A model generated the notes under the pieces. It was not told the origin of the DNA. It saw only the letters and a program-made list of their open reading frames with translations, and ran no database searches. Positions 51,703 through 60,858 of a stretch of 64,000 nucleotides of DNA are shown here, piece by piece. The translations under genes and the position numbers were made by a program. The stretch covers positions 62,001-126,000 of the forward strand of contig NZ_CAJXYQ010000006.1 of assembly GCF_913063105.1 (NCBI RefSeq), written 5' to 3'. Origin of the DNA: an uncultured Draconibacterium sp. GTDB lineage: Bacteria; Bacteroidota; Bacteroidia; Bacteroidales; Prolixibacteraceae. How positions within the stretch are numbered: the stretch's first letter is position 1; the number at the start of each line of letters is the position of its first letter.

Positions 51703-52644
51703 TCAATAAAGATATCGTGTTATTTGTCCGGCCTCAACCATTATAAAACGGAACATAAATCCGCCAAACAAGATCATTGCCGGTGGTAACCATTTGGGTA
51801 CGTGTAAGCCCCATATTTCAAGCGTTTCAAAAAGTGCCGGAAAAATTAAACCGATAACCACCACAAATACCCAGAAACTTACCGTAAAATGTCCGCCAAG
51901 AAAAAGATTGGCTGCTTCAATGGCTGTTTCTGATCCGGCAAGGAACCCCATAAACAGGTGGATGATGAGGAAAATTTCGATGATGATTAAGATCAGGTCG
52001 ATACGACTTAATTTTCTTCTTTCTTTTTCATCCTTACTTATCCAGATTATTGCCGCTAAGCCGGTTGAAAAACCAGAAACCAGGAACAAAGGCCCAAGGA
52101 TACTGGTGTTCCATAACGGACGTGCATTAAAAGCCGATAATAGTATACCGGTGTACACTCCCAGAATAATTGATAAAATCATCATTACCCAGGCAAAAGC
52201 CACGCGTTGTTTTATTACCCAGGCTTCCATCTTATTTACAATCTCCAGCTTCCAATCCCAGCCAGGCACTAACTCTTTCATATAGCTGGCTACCCAAATA
52301 AACGACAACGGTGTTATTGCCATCAGGGTCCAGGCGCCCCAGCTCATTGGCGAATCTAGTCGAACGGTAGTATACAGCTGCCAAAAAAACAACTTGTGTT
52401 TTAAGTCCCAAAACAATGCACCCAGCCCAATTACCAATGCCAAAGGAGCAATTATTGGTGCCCATTTTACTGTGGCTTCCATTGTATTTTCCTTGCCACG
52501 TACTACGTAGTAACCGGCAAAAAACAATATTCCTGCCGCTAATCCTCCCAAAAACAAATACAAAGGAATTTGCCAATGCCAAATATTGAGGTAAGGATCA
52601 ATGTTTGGTATATTTCTTCCACTTACAAATAATTCTTCTTTCAT
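51703..52644 (-). CDS. NrfD/PsrC-like membrane subunit of the molybdoenzyme
   Basis: Quinone-reactive membrane subunit that links the molybdoenzyme to the menaquinone pool. The 313-residue protein has eight to nine helices and the NrfD pattern (WHWQIPLYLFLGGLAAG, GVYTGILLSAFNARPLWN). This length fits the PsrC/TtrC type. It follows the FeS subunit by 13 bp, so the three subunits form the usual ABC set. Confidence 0.9.
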   Translation of the reverse strand: MKEELFVSGRNIPNIDPYLNIWHWQIPLYLFLGGLAAGILFFAGYYVVRGKENTMEATVKWAPIIAPLALVIGLGALFWDLKHKLFFWQLYTTVRLDSPMSWGAWTLMAITPLSFIWVASYMKELVPGWDWKLEIVNKMEAWVIKQRVAFAWVMMILSIILGVYTGILLSAFNARPLWNTSILGPLFLVSGFSTGLAAIIWISKDEKERRKLSRIDLILIIIEIFLIIHLFMGFLAGSETAIEAANLFLGGHFTVSFWVFVVVIGLIFPALFETLEIWGLHVPKWLPPAMILFGGFMFRFIMVEAGQITRYLY

Positions 52645-52657
52645 ATGCTTAAAAGTG

Positions 52658-53191
52658 TTAGGTTAGAAAAAATAATTGTGGTTTTGTTCCGGCTTCCGGT
52701 GCCAGCACTTTCCATTTTCGATCTTTAATGGCCAGTGATACATCGCTGTTCGGATCATCAAGGTCTCCAAAATACAAGCACTTTGTCGGACAAACATCAA
52801 CACATGCCGGAAGTTGTCCTTTTTGAACCCGGTGTAAACAGAAGGTACATTTATCAACATAGCCCTCGGGATGCGAATAACGGGCATCGTAAGGACATGA
52901 TTGAATACAGGCACCACAACCGATACATTTGTTGTGCTTTACCAATACAACTCCGCCTTGCCCAATATGGCTTGCCCCGGTTGGGCAACACCTTACACAA
53001 GGAGAATTATCGCAATGATTACAACGTTCTGAACGAAACTCAAGACTCAAACTCGGATAAGTTCCGTCAACTCGTTCAACAATCCAGTCGCGACAGTAAC
53101 CGTGCGGCACATTATTTTCAGTTTGACAAGCAACTACACAGTCGCCACATCCAACACACTTTTTGGTGTCAATTGCCATTGCATACCTCAT
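52658..53191 (-). CDS. PsrB-like 4Fe-4S electron-transfer subunit
   Basis: 177-residue ferredoxin of the CISM family with four complete cluster motifs: CVGCGDCVVAC, CNHCDNSPCVRCCP, CIGCGACIQSCP and CTFCLHR...CVDVCP. No signal peptide; it is probably exported together with the Tat-carried catalytic subunit. Its ATG overlaps the stop of that gene (ATGA, 53188-53191), which indicates translational coupling. All cysteines are intact, in contrast to the ferredoxin of the cbb3 operon. Confidence 0.93.
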   Translation of the reverse strand: MRYAMAIDTKKCVGCGDCVVACQTENNVPHGYCRDWIVERVDGTYPSLSLEFRSERCNHCDNSPCVRCCPTGASHIGQGGVVLVKHNKCIGCGACIQSCPYDARYSHPEGYVDKCTFCLHRVQKGQLPACVDVCPTKCLYFGDLDDPNSDVSLAIKDRKWKVLAPEAGTKPQLFFLT

Positions 53192-55443
53192 GCTTTAACC
53201 TCCTTCCCTTCCACTTCAGGATTTTCTTTTAAAAATGTAATAAAGTTTCCTCTCATTCCGGTACCTCCCATAATTGGGTCAACCAAAACATTGGTTACCA
53301 TTTCGGTATCGCTGGCTCCTTTTCCGAAAGCCCTCGAGAGTTTTTTGTTTTTATGTCCAAATCCGTGAACCATATACACCGAATCCCAACGAATACGTTC
53401 TGTTATCCGCACTTTTACGGGGAAGGAAGTAATTGCTCCATCCTGGTTTTTCAACCATACTTCCTGTCCGTTTTTAAGCTCCCATAAGTCGGCAACTTTT
53501 GGGTTCACCCACACACTGTTTTCGCTCATTAAATCTGAAAGATTCGGATTGTTTGAAGTACGGCTAAAAGTATGCATTGGTGCACGTCCGTATATTAAAC
53601 GGTAGAAATCTTGCGGAGGCTCGGGGTGTTTGGTATAATTTGGAATGGCATCAAAACCATAATCAGCAAAATCAACAGAGTATAATTCTATTTTACCGGT
53701 TGTGGTATTGAAATCAAATGCTTCACCTTCGCCAAGGTACAACGGGCCACTCTTTCTCGGGAATTTCTTAATTCCAACTTTCTTCATTTCCTCTAAAGAG
53801 GTACCCAATTGTTTTAATTGCCAGTCAATTACCTCAGCGTAATCATTGTAGTTAAAAAACTCGTGCAAACCCAGTCGTTCGCCAAGTTGTTTGGCAATCC
53901 ACCAGCCCGGTTTCGAGTCGTATTTCGGCTCGATAGCCGGCATGCGCAATGCAATATTTGGCTCGCGATTTGGCGATGCACGCAACACATCGTAGCGTTC
54001 CAGGTAAGTAGCCTCAGGAAACACCACATCGGCATAACCGGTAATATCCATTGGCATGGTATCCATAACAGCAATAAACTCTACTGCATCAGCTGCCTCT
54101 TTAAACAAAGGTTTATCGGGCATTGATAGTGGCAGGTTAGTACCAGCTACCAGCCAGGCTTTTACCTGATGTTTATAATTGTATCGCGGAATGGATGCTT
54201 TTAACAATTCGGTAGTAATACCCATTGTTGCCAGCGGATATTTTCCATCATTCCAGTCTTTCCAGGTCCATTTTGGTTCCGGAAAATGCGGATGGGGATA
54301 ATGAGGAACAGAAACGCCTTCGGGAAAATAAAATCCGCCGCGTTTTCCCCACGAGCCCAACAAAGCGGTTAAAATAGCCATTGCTCTTCCGCGTTGGGTA
54401 TCGTCGCCGTACCACACCACGTGGCGTCCGGGGTGAATAACCACTGCCGGAGCAGCACCAGCCATAGCCCGCGCTGTTTTTCTAATTTCTTCGGGTTCGA
54501 TGGTAGTAATACCGTAAGCCCACTCCGGAGTCATGTGTTTTACATGATCCTTGAGGTAATCGAGTCCGAATGTATATTGTTCTACGTAATCTTTATCGTA
54601 TAATCCTTCGTAAACCAAAACATGAATCCAGGCCATTAACAGGGCAATATCCGTTGCCGGCTTAATGGGCAGCCAGTGGCTTGAGTGCGCAGCTGCTGTT
54701 GAAAACCTTGGATCGACAGTAATGATTGTTGCCCCCTTGTCAATAGCATCCGACATTTCCTGTACCTGCGAATTATGCATGTTTTCGCCCAGGTGCGAAC
54801 CAATTAAAACAAGACATTTGGTATCTCTTATGTCGGTACATTCGGGCGAACCAACATAAGCTCCAAAAGTTGAGAAATAGGCCGACGAGCGTGGCCCCCT
54901 GCAGTTGGCAAATGCAGGTTCAGCATTACTTTCAGAACCATAGGCACGCAACAAATGATGAAACTGTCCGCCAGGAGTTCCGTGATTAAACAAGCCAAAT
55001 GCTTCAGGACCATGTTTCTCCTTTACTTCTTTCATTTTAGCGGCTACCAGATCTAGCGCTTCGTCCCACGATGCTTCGCGAAAATACTGGCTGCCATCTT
55101 TGCGTGTATCCCGGATAAGTGGTGTTTTTAAACGATCTTCATCGTAAACCATACCTACCCCACCTGTACCTCTCGGACATAAACGTCCGTTACAGTGCGG
55201 ATCGTTTTTATTACCCAGTACTTTTCTAATTTTGCCGTTCTTATCAACATAAGCCCAGGCAGCACATTTCCAAAAACACACTTCGCAATAGGTTGGATAC
55301 GGAGTAAGATCCTCATCACTTACCGGACCTTCAGTTTTTGGTTCAAAGAATCCGAAGCCCTTTGATCCAAATGCCTTTACGCTTATTGCAGCAGCACCGG
55401 CACCGGCAGTTGAAATTTTGATAAAATCCCGTCTTGTCTTCAT
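53188..55443 (-). CDS. Tat-exported molybdopterin oxidoreductase catalytic subunit (PsrA/PhsA/TtrA group)
   Basis: 751-residue catalytic subunit binding bis-MGD and one 4Fe-4S cluster. It starts with a Tat signal (MKTRRDFIK). The cluster motif is YCEVCFWKCAAW with a fourth Cys in GRLCPRG. A Cys in FANCRGPRSS is a candidate Mo ligand. The C-terminal region carries the MGD-binding pattern (YGRAPMHTFSRTSNNP). The family reduces or oxidises thiosulfate, polysulfide, tetrathionate or arsenic compounds; the neighbouring sulfur-transport and rhodanese genes favour a sulfur substrate, but direction and substrate are not shown. First gene of the operon. Confidence 0.9.
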   Translation of the reverse strand: MKTRRDFIKISTAGAGAAAISVKAFGSKGFGFFEPKTEGPVSDEDLTPYPTYCEVCFWKCAAWAYVDKNGKIRKVLGNKNDPHCNGRLCPRGTGGVGMVYDEDRLKTPLIRDTRKDGSQYFREASWDEALDLVAAKMKEVKEKHGPEAFGLFNHGTPGGQFHHLLRAYGSESNAEPAFANCRGPRSSAYFSTFGAYVGSPECTDIRDTKCLVLIGSHLGENMHNSQVQEMSDAIDKGATIITVDPRFSTAAAHSSHWLPIKPATDIALLMAWIHVLVYEGLYDKDYVEQYTFGLDYLKDHVKHMTPEWAYGITTIEPEEIRKTARAMAGAAPAVVIHPGRHVVWYGDDTQRGRAMAILTALLGSWGKRGGFYFPEGVSVPHYPHPHFPEPKWTWKDWNDGKYPLATMGITTELLKASIPRYNYKHQVKAWLVAGTNLPLSMPDKPLFKEAADAVEFIAVMDTMPMDITGYADVVFPEATYLERYDVLRASPNREPNIALRMPAIEPKYDSKPGWWIAKQLGERLGLHEFFNYNDYAEVIDWQLKQLGTSLEEMKKVGIKKFPRKSGPLYLGEGEAFDFNTTTGKIELYSVDFADYGFDAIPNYTKHPEPPQDFYRLIYGRAPMHTFSRTSNNPNLSDLMSENSVWVNPKVADLWELKNGQEVWLKNQDGAITSFPVKVRITERIRWDSVYMVHGFGHKNKKLSRAFGKGASDTEMVTNVLVDPIMGGTGMRGNFITFLKENPEVEGKEVKA

Positions 55444-56148
55444 TCGTTTATTATTGTTTGTTTTTATCGGTAACTTATTTAACTCGCCTAATCATTATCC
55501 TGTGTCTTTAAAAGAATTTTATTTGGCTCGTTTATTCAATTATTACAATTCGTTTTTTGTTACAGTAGCCAGAGCGCTATTTTAATCCCATTTTAAACTG
55601 ACGATTGTACTCCTTTTTACAGTTTTCGTTCTTACTTATCTCACCTTTATCCACGCTAAACATGACATTTTTCAGCTGTTCATGCTTCCTCATTTACCTT
55701 TAACCAAACCCTGCGCCCTTTTAATAATTACCGTTCTATATTTTCTCATATATACCTATTTACATTTATAGATACCGGGCAAATATATAAAGGATTTTGT
55801 AGTTCGGTGCTTTCAGCTTCTAATTTGAAACTGATAAAAATAAGCCTGTTTTCGGACCATTTTCATGCCTGTCAAGAACGCGCTATAATTCTTATTTACA
55901 ACTTATTAAACGCTGTAAAAAGAAAAATTAAAAGTACGGATAAATAGCAGGCTTCCATAATCAGAAAATAGGTTCTTTAACATGTACCCCCTACAAATAC
56001 GTAAAAATTTCTTTGATTCATTTTGGCGAACTGTTTGATGTAAACCGACTACAAGAGATTACCAAAACCAGAGTTAGCATTTTTATTGCGTGCTATTTTC
56101 AGGCAGGTATTTTTTCAATTTATTACATTTGCCACAAATAGTATTCAG
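55444..56148. promoter_or_regulatory. 705-bp divergent intergenic region of the sulfur island
   Basis: AT-rich region between the divergent molybdoenzyme and Rieske/cytochrome b operons. I found no gene in it. A -7-like TATATTTG occurs on the minus strand at 55780-55787, which would give a long leader for the molybdoenzyme operon. A better -7 element for the Rieske gene is listed separately. No striking repeat was seen. Confidence 0.35.
56124..56131 (+). promoter_or_regulatory. Candidate -7 element for the Rieske/cytochrome b operon
   Basis: TACATTTG matches TAnnTTTG 17 bp upstream of the ATG at 56149. It lies inside the longer reading frame that opens at 56086 and so supports the later start. 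Confidence 0.45.
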
Positions 56149-56541
56149 ATGACAACAAAAAACCGACGGGCATTTTTAAAATTTGCAACGGCAGGATTGC
56201 TTGCCTTTTTTGTATACATCTGGAATAAACTAACGCTTCAGCACATTAAAACCTCCGAAAACAAAACAAGCACCTTGCCGCTTAACAAAAACAAAGAGGT
56301 GCAGTTTTTCGACCAATATATTGTGGTTAACAGTGAAAAAGGGACAACAGTATTTTCATCTTATTGCAGCCACCTGGGATGTAAAATCAACAAGGTGGAA
56401 AATAAAAAATTAGTATGCCCCTGCCATGGCTCGGAATATAAACTCGACGGAACTGTAATTAAAGGTCCGGCATATAAAGACCTTAAAAAAGTAAACTACA
56501 CCACAACTGCAGACGGCAAAAACATTATTGTAAACGGATAA
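56149..56541 (+). CDS. Rieske 2Fe-2S protein
   Basis: Takes electrons from quinol at the Qo site of the cytochrome b encoded next. The 130-residue protein has a Tat-like N-terminus (NRRAFLKF) that serves as the membrane anchor and the two Rieske motifs CSHLGC and CPCHGS. The frame is open from 56086, but the ATG at 56149 gives the Tat motif at the start and lies behind a promoter element. The cytochrome b gene begins at the base after the stop codon. Confidence 0.92.
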   Translation: MTTKNRRAFLKFATAGLLAFFVYIWNKLTLQHIKTSENKTSTLPLNKNKEVQFFDQYIVVNSEKGTTVFSSYCSHLGCKINKVENKKLVCPCHGSEYKLDGTVIKGPAYKDLKKVNYTTTADGKNIIVNG

Positions 56542-59244
56542 ATGGGTAATAAAAAAGATAAAACAACTTTTGGAACTCTGGCAGTAGCCATGTTCTGGCT
56601 GGTAATTTTATCAGGCGTTTTGCTTGCTGTTCCGTTTAATGTAGAATCGCCTTACCAGAGTGTTAGTACCATTGCTGTTACCAATCCGTGGGGGGCATTT
56701 ATTCGCAACTTTCATTACTGGAGTTCACAGTTTTTCCTGATTTTCAGCCTTGTACATCTGTACGATCATTTTCATAAAAAAGATAAAATAGGGCTAAAGG
56801 CAGGCATGGCCTTTCGTTTAAGTATCGGGGTTTTAATTATTTTTCTGGCCATGATTACCGGCTTTTTATTAAAAGGCGATGCCGACAGCGAACAAGCCCG
56901 CCAGATTTTACATACCCTTGCAGAGCGTGTACCGCTGATTGGAGAAAGCCTGGCGTTTTCCTTACTGGGCCATCCCGAAAGTTATCAGCTGATCTACGTT
57001 CATCATATTGCCACATTTACTGTATTTATTGCCGTAATAATAATTGAGCACAGCCGAAAAAAATACTGGCCACCTTTATTTGATTTTGTAATTTCAGTAA
57101 TCGGAGTACTGGCGTTTAGCTATTTTTTCAGTGCTCCACTGCACGACAACCTGAACCCGGCCGTAAAAGGCCCCTGGTATTTTGTTGGCTTCCAGGAAAT
57201 TTTGCATTGGCTGAGCCAACCCGAATGGTCACTGCTGCTATTTTTGGCCTTACTTATTCTAATTTTCCTTGTTAATTCACTGTCGGGGAAAACCATGTTT
57301 TTTAGTAAACGCAGCTTACTGCTTTTTACTGCTTTTTACTTTGTTTTAACTGTAATTGGCTTGTTCTTCAGAGGAGAGCGCTGGCAATGGAAATACCCGT
57401 GGCAAAACGGATACAATTACGAGGTGCTCAACAATTTTAAAGCGCCCCGGGTGCTAATCTCACCCGAATTTGAACTGGAAACAGCAATGGCATCACCCTT
57501 AATTCAGGGGCGAAAAGAAGCTTGCCTGGCCTGCCACACCGAAACCCATGGGTTGGTCGATTCGCATTCGCCAGAGGCCATAGGCTGTGTATCGTGCCAT
57601 GGAGGCAATCCCTTTGCCACTGCAAAAAAACAGGCACACCAGAACATGATATTAATTCCGGGCAACCTGGCAACTGCCTGGCAATCGTGCGGAACCACAC
57701 AATGCCACCCCGAAATTGTTGAACGTGTACCTACCGGTCTTATGGCTACTCTTAGCGGCATGATTAGTGTTGACCGTTTTGTTTTTAACGAACAAGATAG
57801 TCCTGATATACTTACCAACGTACACAGCCTGGGCAACTCTGCTGCCGACGAACACCTGCGCAATTTATGTGTACGTTGCCATTTGGGAAATCCCAAAACG
57901 GAATATGGCCCAATTAACGAAAGCAGCCGTGGAGGAGGCTGCCTGGCCTGCCATTTAAATTACAGCCACGAAGCAGAAGCCGCTCTAGCCATGGCTGGCG
58001 ACACCATTATTAACGCCCACCCATCAATAAGCCTGGCCATTAGTAACAATCACTGCTTTGGCTGCCACAGTCGCTCAGGCAGAATATCAACCAGTTTCGA
58101 AGGCTGGCATGAAACGACCCTTTTGGCCGAAGAAATGCCTCAAGAAAAAAATTACCGGCTTATCGAAGGCGAACGGGTATTTGTTAAGAAACAAGCCGAT
58201 GTGCACCACCAATTAGGCATGGAATGTATCGACTGCCACCATTCTTACGAAGTAATGGGCGATGGCAATTTATATGCGCACCAGGAAGATCAGGCAGATG
58301 TTCAATGCTCCGATTGTCATTTTTTGGGAAAAGCAAGAACTATTCGTGCTGAAAACCTTGACAATGAATCGGCCATTATTGCAGCATTAAGGCTGAAAAA
58401 CAGCTCGGATAAGCAATTTTTGCTAACCGAAAAACGCAAGCATGCACTTGTAAATACATTTATTGAAAACGACACAGCCTTTTTACAAACCAAAAACAGC
58501 GGTATAAAAATGGCCTTAAGTCCTCCGGCGGAGTTTTGTTCGCGCAACAATGCCCACTCCAAACTGGCCTGTTCAAGCTGTCACTCGTCGTGGGTACCTA
58601 CCTGCATTGGCTGCCATAACGAATACGACCCACACGAACCATCGTACAACATGGTGGCCAACAAAGAACAAACCGGAGGCTGGGTAGAATTTTTTGGAGA
58701 ATACCAGGCAAAACTTCCTTCGCTTGGAATGCGTACCGATGGCGATAAAACAGAAATAATTCCTGTTGCCCCGGGAATGATTTTAACAATCGACAAAAGC
58801 ACGTACACGAACGACACCGATAAGTCCACAATTTTTCATCGTTTATACGCACCGGTAGCACCACACACCACCACCAAAGAAGGACGCGATTGTAAAAGCT
58901 GCCATAACAGTTCGCTGGCATTGGGCTATGGCGAAGGAAAATTAGAATACAAAATTACAGACGGAAAAGGCAAATGGACTTTTTCGCCACTTTACCAGCG
59001 CGATGAAAACGACGGCTTACCGGCCGATGCCTGGATAGATTTTCTGCAAACCCGAACCGGGAAGGTGGCTACACGCTCCAACGTTTCTCCACTAAATGTT
59101 GAACAGCAAAAAAGTATGTTAACAGTTGGTGCCTGCCTCACTTGTCATGATGACAACTCCGCAGTAATGAAAGTAAGCCTGACAAACTTTGAAGCACAAT
59201 TGCAGCAACGCACAGCAAAGTGTATTATTCCTGATTGGAATTAA
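56542..59244 (+). CDS. Cytochrome b6-type protein fused to a dodecaheme cytochrome c domain
   Basis: 900-residue fusion. Residues 1-280 are a cytochrome b with about seven helices. The heme ligands are FHYW plus VHLYDH (H-x13-H) and HHIATF plus IIIEH (H-x14-H, the spacing of b6-type proteins), and a PEWS motif marks the Qo site (SQPEWSLL). Residues about 328-869 contain eleven CxxCH motifs and one CX4CH (Cys383), giving twelve probable c hemes in the periplasm. The fusion would carry electrons from quinol through heme b and Rieske to the multiheme chain, or the reverse. No separate cytochrome c1 or f gene is present. Confidence 0.88.
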   Translation: MGNKKDKTTFGTLAVAMFWLVILSGVLLAVPFNVESPYQSVSTIAVTNPWGAFIRNFHYWSSQFFLIFSLVHLYDHFHKKDKIGLKAGMAFRLSIGVLIIFLAMITGFLLKGDADSEQARQILHTLAERVPLIGESLAFSLLGHPESYQLIYVHHIATFTVFIAVIIIEHSRKKYWPPLFDFVISVIGVLAFSYFFSAPLHDNLNPAVKGPWYFVGFQEILHWLSQPEWSLLLFLALLILIFLVNSLSGKTMFFSKRSLLLFTAFYFVLTVIGLFFRGERWQWKYPWQNGYNYEVLNNFKAPRVLISPEFELETAMASPLIQGRKEACLACHTETHGLVDSHSPEAIGCVSCHGGNPFATAKKQAHQNMILIPGNLATAWQSCGTTQCHPEIVERVPTGLMATLSGMISVDRFVFNEQDSPDILTNVHSLGNSAADEHLRNLCVRCHLGNPKTEYGPINESSRGGGCLACHLNYSHEAEAALAMAGDTIINAHPSISLAISNNHCFGCHSRSGRISTSFEGWHETTLLAEEMPQEKNYRLIEGERVFVKKQADVHHQLGMECIDCHHSYEVMGDGNLYAHQEDQADVQCSDCHFLGKARTIRAENLDNESAIIAALRLKNSSDKQFLLTEKRKHALVNTFIENDTAFLQTKNSGIKMALSPPAEFCSRNNAHSKLACSSCHSSWVPTCIGCHNEYDPHEPSYNMVANKEQTGGWVEFFGEYQAKLPSLGMRTDGDKTEIIPVAPGMILTIDKSTYTNDTDKSTIFHRLYAPVAPHTTTKEGRDCKSCHNSSLALGYGEGKLEYKITDGKGKWTFSPLYQRDENDGLPADAWIDFLQTRTGKVATRSNVSPLNVEQQKSMLTVGACLTCHDDNSAVMKVSLTNFEAQLQQRTAKCIIPDWN

Positions 59245-59263
59245 GCAACCTGGCTCGTTTAAC

Positions 59264-59292
59264 AAAAAAACGCCACCTGATTACAGATGGCG
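59264..59292 (-). terminator. Intrinsic terminator of the DsrE operon (minus strand)
   Basis: CGCCACCTG (59271-59279) and CAGATGGCG (59284-59292) form a 9-bp stem with a single G-U pair on the minus strand and a 4-nt loop. On the minus strand a run of T follows (59264-59270). It separates the convergent cytochrome b and DsrE operons. Confidence 0.78.
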
Positions 59293-59318
59293 CCCAGCTC
59301 CCAAAATAAAAAAATAAG

Positions 59319-59822
59319 CTATGTAAATATTATCTGTGTTCCTTCGCCTCCCGACATTGCATAAAGGTCTCCTACAGTAATAATATCTTTTACGTGCTCA
59401 CACAGGTCGTCCATGGTAAGTTTAAACATATCGGCAGCCATTTTGCATGCGTAAACCTCGCCACCACCGGCAGTTATCATATCTAAAAATTCGTCAACCG
59501 GCGGCACATCCAACTCATCCATTTGTTTTTTCATCATTGCCGAAACGCCGGCTTCTACCCCCGGCAAGGCTCCAAGCAAGGTTGGGAAAGGCCATCCGTT
59601 TGGCATACGCATTCCGGGATTTCCCACGGTACCCGTGTGCAGTTTGTTCATTCGTTTTTTGGTAATGGCATCCAAACCAAAAAAGGTAAAAAACAACTTG
59701 GCTTCAATGCCTTCCATGACTGCTCCGTTTGCCATTATTAAACCGGCATAAACATCCTCAATATTGGCTTTGGCAACAATAATCATCACCTTTTTTAAAG
59801 GTATTTCTTTTACTTCAGTCAT
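59319..59822 (-). CDS. DsrE-family sulfur-relay protein
   Basis: 167-residue soluble protein of the DsrE/DsrF-like (DsrE2) group. It has LFFTFFGLDAITKKRMNKL and the conserved Cys in VYACKMAADMF, which in relatives carries a persulfide. It lies last in a run with a DsrC/TusE-like protein, DUF1641 and an SQR-like flavoprotein; such sets occur in sulfur-oxidising bacteria and pass sulfane sulfur in the cytosol. Confidence 0.86.
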   Translation of the reverse strand: MTEVKEIPLKKVMIIVAKANIEDVYAGLIMANGAVMEGIEAKLFFTFFGLDAITKKRMNKLHTGTVGNPGMRMPNGWPFPTLLGALPGVEAGVSAMMKKQMDELDVPPVDEFLDMITAGGGEVYACKMAADMFKLTMDDLCEHVKDIITVGDLYAMSGGEGTQIIFT

Positions 59823-59840
59823 AATTTCAGGTTTTAAGTT

Positions 59841-60152
59841 TTATACACAACTGGCCGGTTTTGCAATGCCGGCATATTTTGATGATAATTTCAGTGGCCC
59901 ACCCGGAAATAGCTGGTACAAGCCTTTAATATCCACAATTCCCGATTTTCCGACTCTTCTGATTGTTAAAGCGGCACCGGCAGCTTCCTGCTCGCGCAAA
60001 TAATCAAGCACAGCAAAGTGTTTATCGCTAAGCTCAATTCCATCTTCTTTTGCCATTTCTGCGGCAACTTCCCTACTCCAGTCACCTTTGTTCACCAGGT
60101 AACCTTCTGCGGTTACCTCAACTGTTTTTCCTGCAAATGTCTTTTCTGCCAT
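59841..60152 (-). CDS. TusE/DsrC-like sulfur-relay protein with one C-terminal Cys
   Basis: 103-residue protein of the DsrC/TusE family: EVTAEGYLVNKGDWSREVA near the start and the flexible arm ending IAKPASCV. The penultimate Cys102 is the conserved sulfur-binding residue. The second Cys of true DsrC, about ten residues earlier, is replaced (LSSKYAG), so the protein is more TusE-like and cannot form the intramolecular trisulfide used by dissimilatory sulfite reductase. It acts next to DsrE (18 bp downstream). Confidence 0.89.
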   Translation of the reverse strand: MAEKTFAGKTVEVTAEGYLVNKGDWSREVAAEMAKEDGIELSDKHFAVLDYLREQEAAGAALTIRRVGKSGIVDIKGLYQLFPGGPLKLSSKYAGIAKPASCV

Positions 60153-60162
60153 AATTCTATTT

Positions 60163-60843
60163 TTAATTGTTGTTTTTATTGGTTTCGGCTGCCATATTCT
60201 TCATAAATGTTACAAAGAATCCGAGCGCCCGTTTCATTTCCGGTTTATACATTTCGCGGAATACTTTCACCAGGCTGTACTCTGGCACATTGTCCATTTC
60301 CATACTCGCGTAAATCCGCAGGCCATTGTTCATGGCTGTCATCATTTCGGGCTGAGTGGCCGAACGTACGGTATCCATTATGGTTACAATATTGTCTGCC
60401 AAATCTCTAACATCCTCAGGTTTGTAGTGCGAAATAATGTTGTCAAATATTTGCCCTGCACCGGCAAAAAACTCGAAATAGCCTTTTTGGTCCAGTTCAT
60501 TCATCTTCTTCGAAAAATCAATAATTACTTCGTTTAGTATTGGCGAAGCATCTTTTATCAAATCAGTAATGCTTTCAAACATTTCCAGAAAACGGTTCAT
60601 GTTATCGATATTTCTGAGTATGCGCAACATTAATCCCTTTACCTCATCCAAATCAAGATTTACCATACGGTTATCCAGTTCCTCAACGGCTGTATCGTAC
60701 ATATCTTTGCCAACTATCGACAAGTCGGCAACCAGGTCTTCCAACTGATTGGTTTTCAAGCGCTGTTGGTTAACATACTCCAGCAACAAGTCAACCTTCT
60801 GGTTTAGCTCCGCTATTTGTAATTGTAATACTTTCTCTTCCAT
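60163..60843 (-). CDS. DUF1641 protein
   Basis: 226-residue soluble, mainly helical protein. The first 40 residues form a coiled-coil-like segment (LQLQIAELNQKVDLLLEYV). A region resembling the DUF1641 core follows (DSIVTIMDTV-like VTIMDTVRSATQPEM and YSLVKVFREMYKPEMKRALGF). DUF1641 genes occur beside SQR-like and DsrE/DsrC genes in sulfur-oxidising bacteria, as here (10 bp before the TusE-like gene). Function unknown. Confidence 0.78.
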   Translation of the reverse strand: MEEKVLQLQIAELNQKVDLLLEYVNQQRLKTNQLEDLVADLSIVGKDMYDTAVEELDNRMVNLDLDEVKGLMLRILRNIDNMNRFLEMFESITDLIKDASPILNEVIIDFSKKMNELDQKGYFEFFAGAGQIFDNIISHYKPEDVRDLADNIVTIMDTVRSATQPEMMTAMNNGLRIYASMEMDNVPEYSLVKVFREMYKPEMKRALGFFVTFMKNMAAETNKNNN

Positions 60844-60858
60844 TTCGGGTTCCCTTCC

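Noticed and set aside
56020..56045. Possible sigma-54 promoter (TGGC...TTTGAT) upstream of the Rieske gene
   Set aside because: Only partly matches the TGGCAC-N5-TTGCA consensus. A TAnnTTTG element close to the start codon is the simpler promoter.
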